Shown in pieces: positions 63,501 through 64,000 of a DNA stretch of 64,000 nucleotides (the first letter of the stretch is position 1; each line of letters opens with the position of its first letter). Where the stretch lies: the NCBI GenBank assembly GCA_025084515.1, contig JAJAGP010000098.1, positions 348,432-412,431 on the forward strand. Reading direction: 5' to 3'. Under the pieces are notes generated by a model. It did not search any database, was not told the DNA's origin, and was given only the letters and a program-made list of their open reading frames with translations. The position numbers and the translations under genes are program-made. The stretch is from Ancistrus triradiatus (Eukaryota; Chordata; Actinopteri; Siluriformes; Loricariidae).

Positions 63501-64000
63501 GCACCGTGGGCACGGCCACGCTGGACGTCAGTGTGGACGAAGTCGGAGAAGACCTAGTGCCTTACCCGCGGCGCCTGACCCTCATCAAGCAGCTTGCCAA
63601 GAGCGTCATCGTGAGCTGGGAACCTCCTCTGGTGCCACCCGGCTGGGGCTCGATCAACGGCTACAACGTCCTGGTGGACCAGGAGGTGCGTGCCAGCGTA
63701 CCGTTGAGCGCCCGCTCCAAGTTCCTGATAGAAAAGCTGAACCTGACGTCGTGCGCCCACCGTATTTCGGTGCAGAGCATAACAGACCGCGGCGTCTCGG
63801 ATCCGCTGCGCTGTACGCTCCTGGTCGGGAAGGACGTCACCGTGGCGCCGTGCCAGCTCCGGGTAGAGAACGTGACGCAGAACTCGGTCGAGCTGTCCTG
63901 GATGCCCAGCAACAGCAGCTACAGCCAAACGATGTTCCTGGACGGAGCCGAGTACGACGTGGTCAAACCGGGTGGATACAAGTACCGGTTCTACAACCTC
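7363..64000 (+). CDS. rimbp2: rimbp2, RIMS-binding protein 2 (spliced; 12 internal coding exons, partial at both ends)
   Basis: RIM-binding protein 2 is a cytosolic scaffold of the presynaptic active zone. Its SH3 domains bind proline-rich motifs in RIM and in voltage-gated Ca2+ channels, and its FN3 domains lie between the first and second SH3. The join is 7363-7479, 28312-28395, 39334-39423, 47558-47680, 49249-49353, 54072-54122, 54533-54553, 57930-58119, 58781-58956, 61335-61414, 62038-62147, 63201-64000+. All borders are GT-AG and the phases agree, giving 649 codons without a stop. Residues 1-230 are mostly coiled coil, about 337-400 are SH3-1, about 401-500 a Ser/Thr/Gly-rich linker, about 503-595 FN3-1, and 597 onward FN3-2 (cut by the window). 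The match to RIMBP2 is from memory and is very close from MREAAERRQQLELEHEQAL onward. It fits RIMBP2 better than its paralogue TSPOAP1 (RIMBP1). The 5' exons and promoter, and all exons after FN3-2, lie outside the window. Confidence 0.93.
7500..7720 (+). repeat. Degenerate (CATC)n tract
   Basis: Irregular runs of catccatcc, attcatcc and tccatcta begin about 20 nt after the donor of the 7363 exon. Many substitutions show an old tetranucleotide array. Confidence 0.8.
7735..7825. mobile_element. End of a mariner-type MITE (gaattccgaggttccactgta)
   Basis: The motif ttcgaattccgaggttccac followed by TGTA is the right end of a small DNA element. Its mirror form (tacagtggtacctcggttct) starts the copy at 41079, and related ends occur at 11258, 13905, 18001 and 37128. 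The left end is not clear here. Confidence 0.6.
8570..8779. repeat. Two (CA)n arrays
   Basis: Arrays lie at 8570-8611 (interrupted by one ag) and 8737-8779 (CA about 21). The surrounding intron has no recognised feature. Confidence 0.95.
9308..9420 (+). mobile_element. Tc1/mariner fragment (catalytic C-terminal part)
   Basis: Remnants gaggaacatgacaaagggcg, ccccagatctcaatccagac and ctgtgggatgctctggac match the DNA of the Tc1 transposase motif HDKxxVLxWPPxSPDLNPIE-LWD. Frameshifts abolish coding. It is followed at once by two SINEs. Confidence 0.75.
9430..9577 (+). mobile_element. tRNA-derived SINE, diverged copy
   Basis: Head ggactgtggtgctctagtgg, box-B-like cagtgttcagatccaacc and tail gtgtctgctaaatgtaaatg. 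It is shortened in the middle and more mutated than the copies at 1971 and 3461. Confidence 0.75.
9617..9789 (-). mobile_element. tRNA-derived SINE, reverse orientation
   Basis: The reverse complement reads as the 1971 family: the tail lies near 9630-9660, gcttggcagaggtgggattt is the box-B region, and ccatagtccagtaccttaag leads to the head ctaggctaccacag. It faces the SINE at 9430 tail to tail, 39 nt apart. Confidence 0.85.
10143..10364. repeat. (CA)13 and (GT)27 arrays in opposite sense
   Basis: CA at 10143-10168 and GT at 10310-10364, separated by 141 nt of ordinary sequence. Complementary arrays in one transcript can pair. Confidence 0.95.
10524..10623. other. Assembly gap, 100 N
   Basis: Exactly 100 N, the usual placeholder for a gap of unknown size. 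Dinucleotide arrays on both sides (10310-10364 and 10741-10774) are a likely cause. An exon hidden here cannot be excluded. Confidence 1.
10741..10774. repeat. (CA)16 array
   Basis: Pure CA repeat just after the gap. A shorter interrupted run lies at 10654-10670. Confidence 0.95.
10888..11150 (+). mobile_element. Tc1/mariner fragment (catalytic C-terminal part)
   Basis: Remnants ctctttcagcaggataacgc, gaacacgacaaagcattcaa and ctaattgaacatctgtggga follow the order of Tc1 transposase DNA (QQDNA ... PNEHLWD). Stops and frameshifts are present, and both terminal inverted repeats are missing. Confidence 0.8.
11258..11410 (-). mobile_element. Mariner-type MITE fragment
   Basis: gcggtacctcggttgtcggc, then ccgaaaacgacgaatatcg and gtaaattgaattagtccgtt match the family at 41079 and 37005. 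Only one end is preserved. Confidence 0.65.
12190..12402 (-). mobile_element. Tc1/mariner 3' terminal fragment, reverse
   Basis: The reverse complement contains gaatccaaaagaattaaggc, agttctgaaggcaaacg and atccaatccggtactggttg, the end of a Tc1 transposase gene and its 3' non-coding tail. The rest of the element is absent. Confidence 0.75.
12477..12832. mobile_element. PIF/Harbinger-type MITE, complete (356 bp)
   Basis: Inverted termini AGGCCTTTTCACACC and GGTGTGAAAAGGCCT flank 326 bp of non-coding DNA. TTA stands directly outside both ends (12474-12476 and 12833-12835), the three-base duplication typical of PIF/Harbinger. A diverged sister lies at 41586-42053, sharing ccgagctctgattggtcagc in the interior. 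Confidence 0.85.
12836..13317. other. Intronic CT-rich stretch
   Basis: From 12990 to 13310 the strand is rich in ctctc/cactct runs. The start (tacagttctgtacagtatac) is not a recognised element. No gene is seen. Confidence 0.5.
13318..15057. other. Intron with pieces of a dispersed repeat family and a MITE
   Basis: 13318-13512 and 14090-14225 look like two halves of one copy of the repeat described at 51290 (cttaataatccgataac; ggttgccagatcctgcag). They are separated by unrelated DNA that contains a MITE end at 13785-13908 (aagttctgaggttggactgta). 14230-15057 holds nothing I recognise. Confidence 0.45.
15058..15228 (+). repeat. Dispersed repeat (cttgccagtgtcgcctcagg)
   Basis: The stretch ggggagtttttccttgccag then tgtcgcctcaggcttgctcg and gcgctatagaaataaatatg is a common interspersed sequence of fish genomes. 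Reverse relatives are visible at 34205-34440 and 50975-51140 (tggcaaggaaaaaactccct). I cannot assign it to a class. Confidence 0.65.
15229..16404. other. Intron; possible conserved segment at 15470-15620
   Basis: 15235-15360 is another fragment of the repeat family described at 51290. 15470-15620 is not repetitive by eye and has several TAAT-type motifs (gctgattaacgaggacgaag; tatcaataattattttatg). The rest shows nothing. Confidence 0.35.
16405..17095 (+). mobile_element. Tc1/mariner relic, split by a SINE
   Basis: The left part runs catcagaatgggggaagaaagg, tgatttaaaagcgctttgaa up to about 16460. The right part resumes at 16664 with ggtgctagggcgggctgttc, agctgatctactgg and agggtttaacagg, the family of 5101 and 32182. 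Later remnants (cgatttctgctgcgacattt; ggctggtggtgcttgg) reach about 17095. Frameshifts are many. Confidence 0.8.
16468..16662 (+). mobile_element. tRNA-derived SINE nested in Tc1
   Basis: gggaccgtggtagcctagcg, gtccaggttcaaatccacac and the tail gtaagttgctctggtaaggg, then cgtctctaaatgctgtaaat. The Tc1 sequence ggtgcc(a) before it and ggtgcta after it fit a short target-site duplication. Confidence 0.8.
17096..18000. other. Intronic DNA with an unexplained 116-codon open stretch
   Basis: No recognised feature. The + frame 17710-18060 is open for 116 codons, but its end runs into a MITE and it resembles no family I know. I do not call it a gene. 17515-17570 (cgtgcacgtctttgcttcca) recurs at 56600 and belongs to a repeat. 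Confidence 0.45.
18001..18125 (+). mobile_element. Mariner-type MITE end
   Basis: tagtggaacatcggaattca, acctaattcgttccgaaagg and gaagtcggaatctaatttcc match the family at 13785 and 37005. The opposite end is missing. Confidence 0.6.
18440..18745. mobile_element. MITE with termini like gccaaaagtat...gacac
   Basis: The left end is gtgctgtgaaagtttttgga and the right end is gtgtcttcatacttttgcca. The interior resembles 56340-56470 (catgactgtgaggtcaggcc compared with catgactgtgagcctgggcg). Same family as 36840-37400 and 56318-56882. Confidence 0.6.
18746..21620. other. Intron with GT arrays, a C run and a hAT-like end
   Basis: GT arrays lie at 18879-18900, 20294-20314 and 20731-20769. A run of 15 C is at 19314-19328, next to agagtggttcccaatttttt (19270), a hAT-like terminus also seen at 49621. 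21420-21540 pairs with the repeat at 1830. No exon is recognised. Confidence 0.5.
21623..22310 (+). mobile_element. Tc1-like element, 5' half with open transposase N-terminus
   Basis: The left terminus TA|CAGTGGTGCTTGAAAGTTTG is intact at 21621. An open stretch from about 22000 encodes EELRIRVADAHQAGKGYKTI, then SKEFGLHQSTVRQIV and the linker motif GRPTKITPRA, the paired HTH domain of a Tc1-like transposase. The catalytic half and right terminus are missing, and GT arrays begin 110 nt later. This is a different Tc1 family from 5015 and 32075, and less decayed. Confidence 0.88.
22423..22603. repeat. (GT)33 and (GT)20 arrays
   Basis: Pure arrays at 22423-22488 and 22564-22603, 75 nt apart and in the same sense. 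The first may have replaced the missing half of the Tc1 element. Confidence 0.95.
22604..23053. other. Intronic DNA, nothing recognised
   Basis: A (TTTG)n-like run (gattgtttgtttgtttgttt) is at 22723-22745; otherwise mixed sequence. Confidence 0.4.
23056..23537. mobile_element. Non-autonomous Tc1/mariner element, complete (482 bp)
   Basis: Inverted termini CAGTACTGTGCAAAAGTCTT and its mirror aagacttttgcacagtactg are flanked by TA on both sides (23054-23055 and 23538-23539). They extend inward over aggccacca. The interior is non-coding. A shorter sister lies at 62380-62749. Confidence 0.92.
23851..23884. repeat. (GT)17 array
   Basis: Pure GT repeat in otherwise unremarkable intron. Confidence 0.95.
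23885..24834. other. Intron; decayed SINE at the end
   Basis: 24570-24780 (gaggctcgaacccaccactg; tggtgtcgtgtccaggacag) resembles the SINE-like stretch at 57470-57780. The rest holds nothing recognised. Confidence 0.4.
24835..25300 (-). mobile_element. DNA transposon fragment, same family as 47999
   Basis: aacgttttaagtggcatttg then tgaatgtaactctgtattgt is almost identical to 48132-48180. The reverse strand carries decayed transposase DNA (gaacatatcattaaacgatt). It ends near tgtcccaacatttttgggag (25270). Confidence 0.7.
25301..26814. other. Intron with short CA/GT arrays
   Basis: 25310-25400 is a decayed reverse SINE (cattagtggcggcttggcat). (CA)8 lies at 25505-25520, (GT)14 at 26339-26368 and (CA)8 at 26417-26432. 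No exon is recognised. Confidence 0.5.
26815..27850 (+). repeat. Complex degenerate tandem repeat, about 1 kb
   Basis: Blocks such as aacttgggatacagacagaa (27057, 27718; variants at 27284 and 27553), gaactctgaaac-cagaag (26960, 27599) and gagggtagagtcc (26910, 27247, 27529) recur at spacings of about 130-230 bp. The unit is long and imperfect. Open frames through it on both strands come from the repeat and are not genes. Confidence 0.75.
28312..28395 (+). CDS. rimbp2: rimbp2 coding exon, coiled coil (28 codons)
   Basis: The 84-nt phase-0 exon lies between acceptor tgttccccag and donor CTG|gtacga. It encodes ETEISKTRKECAVLREEV then QKKSQSCQTL. This matches the TSPOAP1 coiled-coil segment ESELSKKRKKCESLEQEARK in length and residue pattern. 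The charged heptad-like composition fits a continuous helix. The exon length is divisible by three, so skipping would keep the frame. Confidence 0.85.
28396..29959. other. Intron; contains a dispersed repeat copy at 28855-29130
   Basis: 28855-29130 (gttaatcagataatgggaaa; ctgattactggaataaaatc) is a copy of the family at 51290. 29365-29395 is CT-rich. 29810-29910 is a decayed SINE (caacccaactgctgagccacc-like). No gene. Confidence 0.5.
29960..30815 (+). repeat. 27-28 bp minisatellite, about 30 copies
   Basis: Units follow caggtgcccataatgaccag plus a variable aagggt/aaagtgg end. The order of variants repeats: ctagtgctcacagttaccag occurs at 30341 and again at 30531 with the same neighbours, giving a 190-bp higher-order unit of seven monomers. 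Long open frames on both strands are repeat artefacts. Confidence 0.92.
30816..32074. other. Intronic DNA, nothing recognised
   Basis: 31195-31260 (caatttagagtgaccaatta) is the conserved tail of a SINE. The rest is mixed unique-looking sequence without a supported gene. Confidence 0.4.
32566..33746 (+). mobile_element. Solo LTR of an LTR retrotransposon (1181 bp)
   Basis: The insertion begins TGTTATGT and ends ACGTAACA, the TG...CA termini usual for Ty3/gypsy-type LTRs. It is flanked by a perfect 5-bp target duplication ATGAA (32561-32565 and 33747-33751) inside Tc1 sequence. AATAAA at 33679-33684, 62 nt before the end, fits the LTR poly(A) signal on the + strand. There is no internal coding region or second LTR, so it is a solo LTR left by recombination. 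A 39-bp tandem repeat occupies 33180-33460 and (ATT)n is at 33565-33582. Confidence 0.9.
33180..33460 (+). repeat. 39-bp tandem repeat inside the LTR, about 7 copies
   Basis: Units read ggttgctaccgctagcctcg then ttagcgctccgttctatcc with small changes. A looser ctagcttcc repeat occupies 33010-33180 just before it. Short tandem units in the U3 part of an LTR are often enhancer-like; whether these act so is unknown. Confidence 0.85.
34205..34440 (-). repeat. Dispersed fish repeat (ggcaaggaaaaaactcccta)
   Basis: caagtcaagtcagatttatt, tatatagccactttttacac and gtggcaaggaaaaaactccc then aaccttgggaggaccaagac. It is the reverse relative of 15058-15228 and a close match to 50975-51140. Confidence 0.7.
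34444..34690 (+). repeat. Tandem repeat of 91-97 bp, about 2.6 copies
   Basis: gatgataaatctagacgaac begins at 34444, its relatives start at 34541 and 34632, and each is followed by taaagtcatggag and gaatgtgaagtagcac. It extends the dispersed repeat immediately before it. Confidence 0.8.
34691..36834. other. Intronic DNA, nothing recognised
   Basis: A short (CA)n/(TA) stretch lies at 35133-35165. No exon with family similarity, and no RNA gene. Confidence 0.4.
36835..37400. mobile_element. MITE (gccaaaagtat family) with a second MITE inside
   Basis: Left terminus caagtatgtaggggcaaaag then attttggacacc; right terminus gtgtctacatacttttggcc. Inside, 37010-37130 (ggaacggattcattcaattt; gagaaccgaggtcccactgt) is a mariner-type MITE. 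Its family also occurs at 11258 and 41079. Confidence 0.65.
37401..38159. other. Intronic DNA; short purine run
   Basis: A purine-rich run (gagagagagagggaggagag) is at 37806-37850, opposite in strand bias to the pyrimidine tract that follows. Nothing else is recognised. Confidence 0.45.
38160..39085 (+). repeat. Long pyrimidine tract, about 0.9 kb
   Basis: From 38160 to 38580 the + strand is built of variants of cctgtcccttcctgtccc. From 38580 to 39085 it is ttttctcttctttc-like. Purines are scarce throughout. The open frames seen here in several registers (poly Pro/Ser/Leu or poly Gly/Arg) come from composition only. Confidence 0.9.
39265..39324 (+). repeat. (GT)30 array abutting a rimbp2 splice acceptor
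   Basis: A pure 60-nt GT repeat ends nine nt before the exon at 39334, leaving cttcctcag as the only pyrimidine stretch of the acceptor. Array length is likely to vary between individuals. Confidence 0.97.
39334..39423 (+). CDS. rimbp2: rimbp2 coding exon, coiled coil (30 codons)
   Basis: The 90-nt phase-0 exon ends at donor CAG|gtgagt and encodes ESELQDVQRGKTHLNENAFT then AVQEGTEYEQ. It aligns with the TSPOAP1 stretch LQLRQAQNENARLVEENSRL through TEKEQ. The acceptor is unusual: the normal pyrimidine tract is replaced by a 60-nt GT array (39265-39324) followed by only cttcctcag. Because the exon is a multiple of three, weak recognition would give in-frame skipping. Confidence 0.82.
39675..39727. 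repeat. (GT)26 array
   Basis: Pure GT repeat 250 nt downstream of the donor of the 39334 exon. Confidence 0.97.
39810..40155 (+). repeat. 35-36 bp minisatellite with GC-box palindrome, about 9 copies
   Basis: Units read tacagaggccacgcctcctt followed by 15-16 variable bases. Each unit contains the inverted repeat GAGGC-CAC-GCCTC. The reverse strand is open over the whole array (EGGVASVP repeats), which follows from a unit length near a multiple of three and is not evidence of a gene. Confidence 0.93.
40214..40408. repeat. (GT)23 and (GT)24 arrays
   Basis: Arrays at 40214-40260 and 40361-40408, 100 nt apart, right after the minisatellite. Confidence 0.97.
40409..41078. other. Intron with a GA run
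   Basis: A (GA)n run lies at 40722-40753. Otherwise no recognised feature. Confidence 0.5.
41079..41240. mobile_element. Mariner-type MITE with an inserted SINE tail
   Basis: tacagtggtacctcggttct marks the left end. At 41168-41205 a reverse SINE tail (acatttacatttacagcatt then tagcagacg) interrupts it, and MITE-like DNA (gttcgctcggttctcggcgc) resumes. Confidence 0.6.
41586..42053. mobile_element. PIF/Harbinger-type MITE, second copy (468 bp)
   Basis: Inverted termini AGCCTTTTCACACCGAG and the mirror cgagtgtgaaaaagcct. The interior shares cctataagctcttgagctgt and ccgagctctgattggtcagc with 12477-12832. The flanking three-base duplication is no longer clear. It is about 110 bp longer than the first copy. 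Confidence 0.8.
42054..42675. other. Intronic DNA, nothing recognised
   Basis: 42060-42175 (gatgctgcactgccttcaga) may be a decayed Tc1 end; too short to assign. Confidence 0.35.
42676..43575 (+). mobile_element. Tc1-like element, internally deleted, both ends present (900 bp)
   Basis: Left terminus TA|CAGTGGGGCAATTAAGTATT and right terminus aaatacttttttgctccactg|TA mirror each other, with the subterminal agccactgattgtgcaagtt repeated inverted as gcacaatcagtggctgac. The TA duplications are at 42674 and 43576. Decayed transposase DNA remains inside (aggttggtggtgtgataaat; atggaggaatgggccagaat). It lies about 230 bp upstream of the promoter region of the nested gene. Confidence 0.92.
43800..43938 (+). 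promoter_or_regulatory. Probable promoter and 5'UTR exon of the nested gene
   Basis: A consensus splice donor, CTAAG|gtaagt, begins at 43939 and pairs with the strong acceptor ttattcctcag ending at 44460, 24 nt before the ATG of the nested ORF. No long ORF lies upstream, so this exon would be 5'UTR. A CRE-like palindrome (ATGATGTCAT) sits near 43813, about 125 nt before the donor. No TATA box is evident. The transcription start is not resolvable from sequence, and the left boundary is my estimate. Confidence 0.5.
44262..44350 (-). repeat. Short array of the tggccaaaagtattgggaca satellite
   Basis: About 2.7 units in reverse orientation (cccaatacttttggctgcac; tccaaatacttttggcc) in the 5'UTR intron of the nested gene. 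Same unit as 49905, 52980 and 55010. Confidence 0.8.
44485..45261 (+). CDS. Nested gene: intact 258-aa coiled-coil protein, unrecognised family
   Basis: I do not recognise this protein. The ORF opens at ATG 44485 (A at -3, 24 nt after the acceptor at 44460) and ends at TGA 45259-45261. The upstream in-frame extension to 44386 is discounted because it runs through the polypyrimidine acceptor. Residues about 8-115 are heptad-like and Glu/Gln/Lys/Met-rich, typical coiled coil (LEQEIHSQNKMIMEKEQKCQ). Residues 122-142 form another helix (EPRKLQEAVKAMQQRHVQL). The middle is basic and Pro-rich, and about 225-248 is again helical (LVELEKFQELQRFQLNQEEE). There are no transmembrane segments or signal peptide. 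Codon use is even and the frame is intact over 777 nt amid decayed transposons, which suggests selection. It lies on the same strand as rimbp2 within its 8.1 kb intron. It could be an older retrocopy that gained a 5' exon, or a fish gene with one coding exon. Confidence 0.72.
   Translation: MSRRVRNAETQELREIIRSLEQEIHSQNKMIMEKEQKCQQLEDIIVNLETDKIELIQQMEAMKDSFEEKEWEHNNTVIELQDKMSSSQDEWKIHNENMSKMEAMINQFRSDLTRCTGFIQEPRKLQEAVKAMQQRHVQLTEIWVVHPDSPDRERLAPPVITRDRKPGRNDLHVASRAQTHRKMTDSTAMSMILNSGQSRNIPMMSLDGREALPYPGPRGPNLVELEKFQELQRFQLNQEEEWPRRITSLRLPSLTKRY
45861..45866 (+). terminator. Poly(A) signal AATAAA of the nested gene
   Basis: AATAAA is the first canonical signal downstream of the stop codon at 45261. 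It gives a 3'UTR of about 620 nt and is followed by a TG-containing stretch (aattgtgcatgcctgatgat). The distance is ordinary for a vertebrate mRNA. Confidence 0.5.
45867..46139. other. Intronic DNA after the nested gene
   Basis: AT-rich, no recognised feature. Confidence 0.4.
46140..46835 (+). mobile_element. Tc1-like transposase relic
   Basis: Reading + in broken frames gives WNHIVFNDESRFCFGSDDG, GVMIWAAMAYDS, a degraded FQQDNA-like region (tttcagcaggataatgctca) and IEHLWD-like DNA (atcgagcatctatgggacca). This order is that of the Tc1 DDE domain. Several stops and frameshifts make it dead. The terminal repeats are not seen. Confidence 0.88.
46836..47557. other. Intronic DNA before the 47558 exon
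   Basis: No gene recognised. The last 50 nt (ctctctctgtctgtctgtct) form a strong pyrimidine tract for the acceptor at 47557. Confidence 0.45.
47558..47680 (+). CDS. rimbp2: rimbp2 coding exon, coiled coil (41 codons)
   Basis: The 123-nt phase-0 exon follows a strong (CT/TG)-rich tract and acceptor gcgatcag, with donor AAG|gtaaga. It encodes VKDEYERLWEALCTVTVERD and ends in LEAKLENLEQVLK. The ending is nearly identical to the TSPOAP1 segment KLESLEQVLK that precedes its HMRE block, which supports both the exon and its junction with 49249. Confidence 0.92.
47999..48720 (-). mobile_element. DNA transposon with decayed transposase on the reverse strand
   Basis: Inverted ends cctgcaacacattccaaaaa and its mirror ttttttggaatgtattgcagg (48589-48605), with a further tail to about 48720 (ttcatactgtctgcaatgac). 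The reverse strand reads TEHNIIKRFKESGGISVLKG, GRKPKL and LRSLRWHCIKN, an HTH transposase N-terminus of Tc1-like appearance. Relatives are at 24835 and 58200. Confidence 0.75.
48721..49248. other. Intronic DNA before the 49249 exon
   Basis: No recognised repeat or gene. The end is CT-rich and forms the acceptor tract. Confidence 0.4.
49249..49353 (+). CDS. rimbp2: rimbp2 coding exon with the conserved MREAAERRQQ block (35 codons)
   Basis: The 105-nt phase-0 exon (acceptor ctcttctgcag, donor AAG|gtgagg) encodes H-MREAAERRQQLELEHEQAL and ends in QQEIDILQK. This block is almost identical to the start of the commonly listed human RIMBP2 protein, whose Met1 corresponds to the ATG at 49252. Here that Met is preceded in frame by the His codon CAT and by four upstream coding exons in this window. 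In this fish it is therefore probably internal, although an alternative first exon using this ATG cannot be excluded. Confidence 0.96.
49490..49904. other. Intron; hAT-like terminus at 49621
   Basis: cagtggttcccaaccttttt at 49621 is a typical hAT-type MITE end. A (CA)8 run is at 49687-49702. The matching right end is not identified. Confidence 0.5.
49905..50215 (+). repeat. 31-32 bp satellite array, about 10 copies
   Basis: Units read gtattgggacacaaacccgc then acatggccaaaa with variants (attaggacaaaaacctgcac; cccccacatgaggctaaa). The array sits in the intron between the 49249 and 54072 exons. The same unit forms larger arrays at 52980 and 55010. Confidence 0.93.
50216..52654. other. Intron with dispersed repeats at 50975 and 51290
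   Basis: 50975-51140 is the repeat described at 34205 (gtggcaaggaagaactttga). 51290-51760 is listed separately. 52220-52250 is CA-rich. Otherwise nothing is recognised. Confidence 0.5.
51290..51760. repeat. Unclassified dispersed repeat, fullest copy (about 470 bp)
   Basis: Begins ttaataatcccataactgca and gaaaatcagatttt. It contains gtaatcagataatgggaaac, aatcggatttccactttgca and tttccagggttgccagatcc, and ends gagtaatctgattactgggg then ttaatctgattaagg. Partial copies lie at 13318/14090, 15235, 28855 and 61530 (reverse). The ends carry short inverted atcagat/atctgat motifs, which suggests a MITE. Confidence 0.7.
52655..53715 (+). repeat. 31-32 bp satellite, main array about 24 copies
   Basis: Two units at 52665-52710 precede the main array at 52980-53715. 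Units: gtattgggacacaaacctgc then atgtggcaaaa, alternating with acacggccaaaa. A block of several units (ctgcatgtggcaaaagtaat then gggacacaaacccacacac) recurs about 275 bp apart at 53176 and 53451, showing segmental duplication. Open frames on both strands come from the repeat. Confidence 0.93.
53717..53960 (+). mobile_element. SINE of a second family (tccggtttcctcccacagtc)
   Basis: gcaccgtggctcgatgggtt (tRNA-like head), then tgggtttgatccctggtgga (box B), gtgtctgtgtgggtctactc, agatgctccggtttcctccc and ccaaagacctgctttaagtt then ctctaaattggccctgata. This is the HE1/HAmo-like SINE common in fishes. It lies 110 nt upstream of the 54072 exon and directly joins the satellite. Confidence 0.85.
54072..54122 (+). 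CDS. rimbp2: rimbp2 coding exon (17 codons)
   Basis: This 51-nt phase-0 exon (acceptor gttttctcag, donor GAG|gtgagt) encodes AQVEAKKEHEGAVHLLE. It differs from my memory of the human sequence AQVEAKKEHEGAVQLLE at one residue. It continues the coiled coil. Confidence 0.95.
54533..54553 (+). CDS. rimbp2: rimbp2 21-nt microexon NHLDSMQ
   Basis: Acceptor ttttttgcatatgcag is followed by exactly 21 nt encoding NHLDSMQ and then donor gtattg. Phase 0 on both sides lets it be included or skipped without changing the frame. The heptad lies between LLE (previous exon) and AKVRELEE (next exon), exactly where TSPOAP1 carries STLDSMQ. The common human RIMBP2 isoform has nothing there (LLEAKVRELEE). One seven-residue heptad would leave the coiled-coil register intact. 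The TGC element just upstream of the acceptor resembles the signal of neural microexons regulated by SRRM4; that link is inference. Confidence 0.82.
54554..55009. other. Intron downstream of the microexon
   Basis: The first 100 nt are T/C-rich (ttttccttaacgtctcctcg; gatccccccctcggg), which could hold splicing enhancers for the microexon. Nothing else is recognised. Confidence 0.4.
55010..55820 (+). repeat. 31-32 bp satellite, third array, about 26 copies
   Basis: Units gtattggggcacaaacccgc then acatggccaaaa. The array is framed and interrupted by a copy of gcattattgcaattataccg (54982, 55565 and 55837), so a longer higher-order segment was also duplicated. Confidence 0.93.
55986..56042. repeat. 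(TA)28 array
   Basis: Pure alternating TA, able to extrude a cruciform and prone to replication trouble. It lies 170 bp after the satellite array. Confidence 0.97.
56318..56882. mobile_element. MITE with termini matching the satellite unit
   Basis: Left terminus gtatgtagccaaaagtgtgt then ggacacc; right terminus gggtgtctagatacttttgg then ccata. The interior carries a hAT-like segment (cagtgcttcccaaactttca at 56544) with the repeat also seen at 17515. Relatives at 18440 and 36835. Confidence 0.75.
57230..57780 (+). repeat. Decayed SINE-like and other repeats
   Basis: 57245-57380 (ttggttcttgaagacgtttc; aaaggcttcttgagttctag) is a known-looking interspersed motif. 57470-57780 contains two copies of gactggtgccc/ggaccggtgccc with bodies like a SINE (gacccgggttccagccccaa; attccaggctgggctccact). 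Not coding. Confidence 0.55.
57930..58119 (+). CDS. rimbp2: rimbp2 coding exon, end of coiled coil (63 codons + 1 nt)
   Basis: The 190-nt exon (acceptor gtcttctctcag, donor AAGG|gtgggt, phase 1 at the end) encodes AKVRELEERCRTQSEQFNML through ERFRVQAGKLDLLG. It then gives a Pro/Thr-rich stretch ending in ILNGLGKG. The first 40 residues follow human RIMBP2 (AKVRELEEKCRTQSEQFNLL) very closely, and the tail is variable linker. Confidence 0.96.
58200..58440. mobile_element. DNA transposon end, family of 47999
   Basis: ttgttttgaatgcgttgcagg, gaaatgcaggaatggatgtt and ctcgggttcgtactgtctgc, then the outer end ttttccatatcgtccctact. It shows the outer part that is missing from the copy at 47999. Confidence 0.7.
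58781..58956 (+). CDS. rimbp2: rimbp2 coding exon, linker before SH3-1 (58 codons + 2 nt)
   Basis: The 176-nt exon (acceptor gatgtctttcag, donor GCT|gtgagt) completes the split Gly codon and encodes SDSSLSKSVISEFIRPLQ, then KPSFLSRSTPSSPRRTYLSE. The EFIRPL and KPSFLSRS motifs correspond to EYIRPL and KPTFLSRS in human RIMBP2. The exon is GC-rich against AT-rich flanks. It links the coiled coil to the SH3 domain. Confidence 0.94.
59155..59285 (-). mobile_element. tRNA-derived SINE fragment, reverse
   Basis: The reverse complement gives a box-B-like region from ggggcttgaacccaggacca and the body from cgttaagggccttgcttaag. The tail is decayed. Confidence 0.7.
59738..60300 (+). mobile_element. 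Tc1-like element, internally deleted
   Basis: The left end tatacatcgcctggccaaaa then aaaggtcaccacc is a Tc1-type terminus. The interior keeps gtgagagagtggttcaggga, cagagtccagacctgaaccc and gggaatctttgggatgtgct, the end of the DDE domain (WFxEHEPSxxHMD, SPDLNPIxNLWDVLEE). It is frameshifted afterwards. The right terminus is not clear. Confidence 0.85.
60504..60537. repeat. (GT)17 array
   Basis: Pure GT repeat in the intron between the 58781 and 61335 exons. The remainder of 60301-61100 holds nothing recognised. Confidence 0.95.
61335..61414 (+). CDS. rimbp2: rimbp2 coding exon, first strand of SH3-1 (26 codons + 2 nt)
   Basis: The 80-nt exon (acceptor cccgtctttcag, donor ATAA|gtgagt) encodes MERELNLSPRAKPRFAGKVR then LCVARY. 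It opens the SH3 fold, where GKVxLCVARY is the RIM-BP version of the ALYDY strand. The codon split AA|T gives Asn, so the motif continues as ARYNYNPYDGPNE; human RIMBP2 has Ser at that Asn. Confidence 0.94.
61530..61930 (-). repeat. Reverse copy of the dispersed repeat at 51290
   Basis: gctggattttactccaggaa then tcagatttctcagagcatat at the start, gtggaaactctgaatcg in the middle and gttgccaggtggacttattc near 61650. It occupies most of the 623-nt intron between the two SH3-coding exons. Confidence 0.6.
62038..62147 (+). CDS. rimbp2: rimbp2 coding exon, core of SH3-1 (36 codons, split codons at both ends)
   Basis: The 110-nt exon (acceptor tttacccccag, donor GAAG|gtgggt) encodes YNPYDGPNEHPEAELPLVAG and then KYLYVYGTMDEDGFYEG. 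These are the RT loop, acidic n-Src region and central strands of RIM-BP SH3-1. It is nearly identical to human RIMBP2 and is the most diagnostic domain in the window. Confidence 0.97.
62380..62749. mobile_element. Non-autonomous Tc1/mariner element (370 bp), sister of 23056
   Basis: Left end CAGTTCTGAACAAAAGTCTT and right end aagacttttgcacagtactg with TA on both sides (62378 and 62750). The interior shares catatggtcattgtagcatt-like sequence with the first copy. It lies in the intron before the last visible exon. Confidence 0.88.
63201..64000 (+). CDS. rimbp2: rimbp2 large exon: end of SH3-1, linker, FN3-1, start of FN3-2 (truncated by window)
   Basis: After acceptor ctctcgtatcag the exon finishes SH3-1 (GELLDGQQGLVPSNFVEFV). 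About 100 residues rich in Ser, Thr and Gly follow, including a poly-Ser run encoded by AGC codons near 63421. FN3-1 starts at VPYPRRLTLIKQLAKSVIVS with the WEPP motif, and FN3-2 starts at LRVENVTQNSVELSW. No stop occurs before 64000, so the exon continues outside. The linker is longer than I recall for human RIMBP2 and keeps its end motif TLDVSVDEVGEDLVPYP. The exon is much more GC-rich than the introns. Confidence 0.96.

Noticed and set aside
63554..63928. 124-codon open frame on the - strand
   Set aside because: It lies entirely opposite the rimbp2 SH3/FN3 exon and arises from its GC-rich codons.
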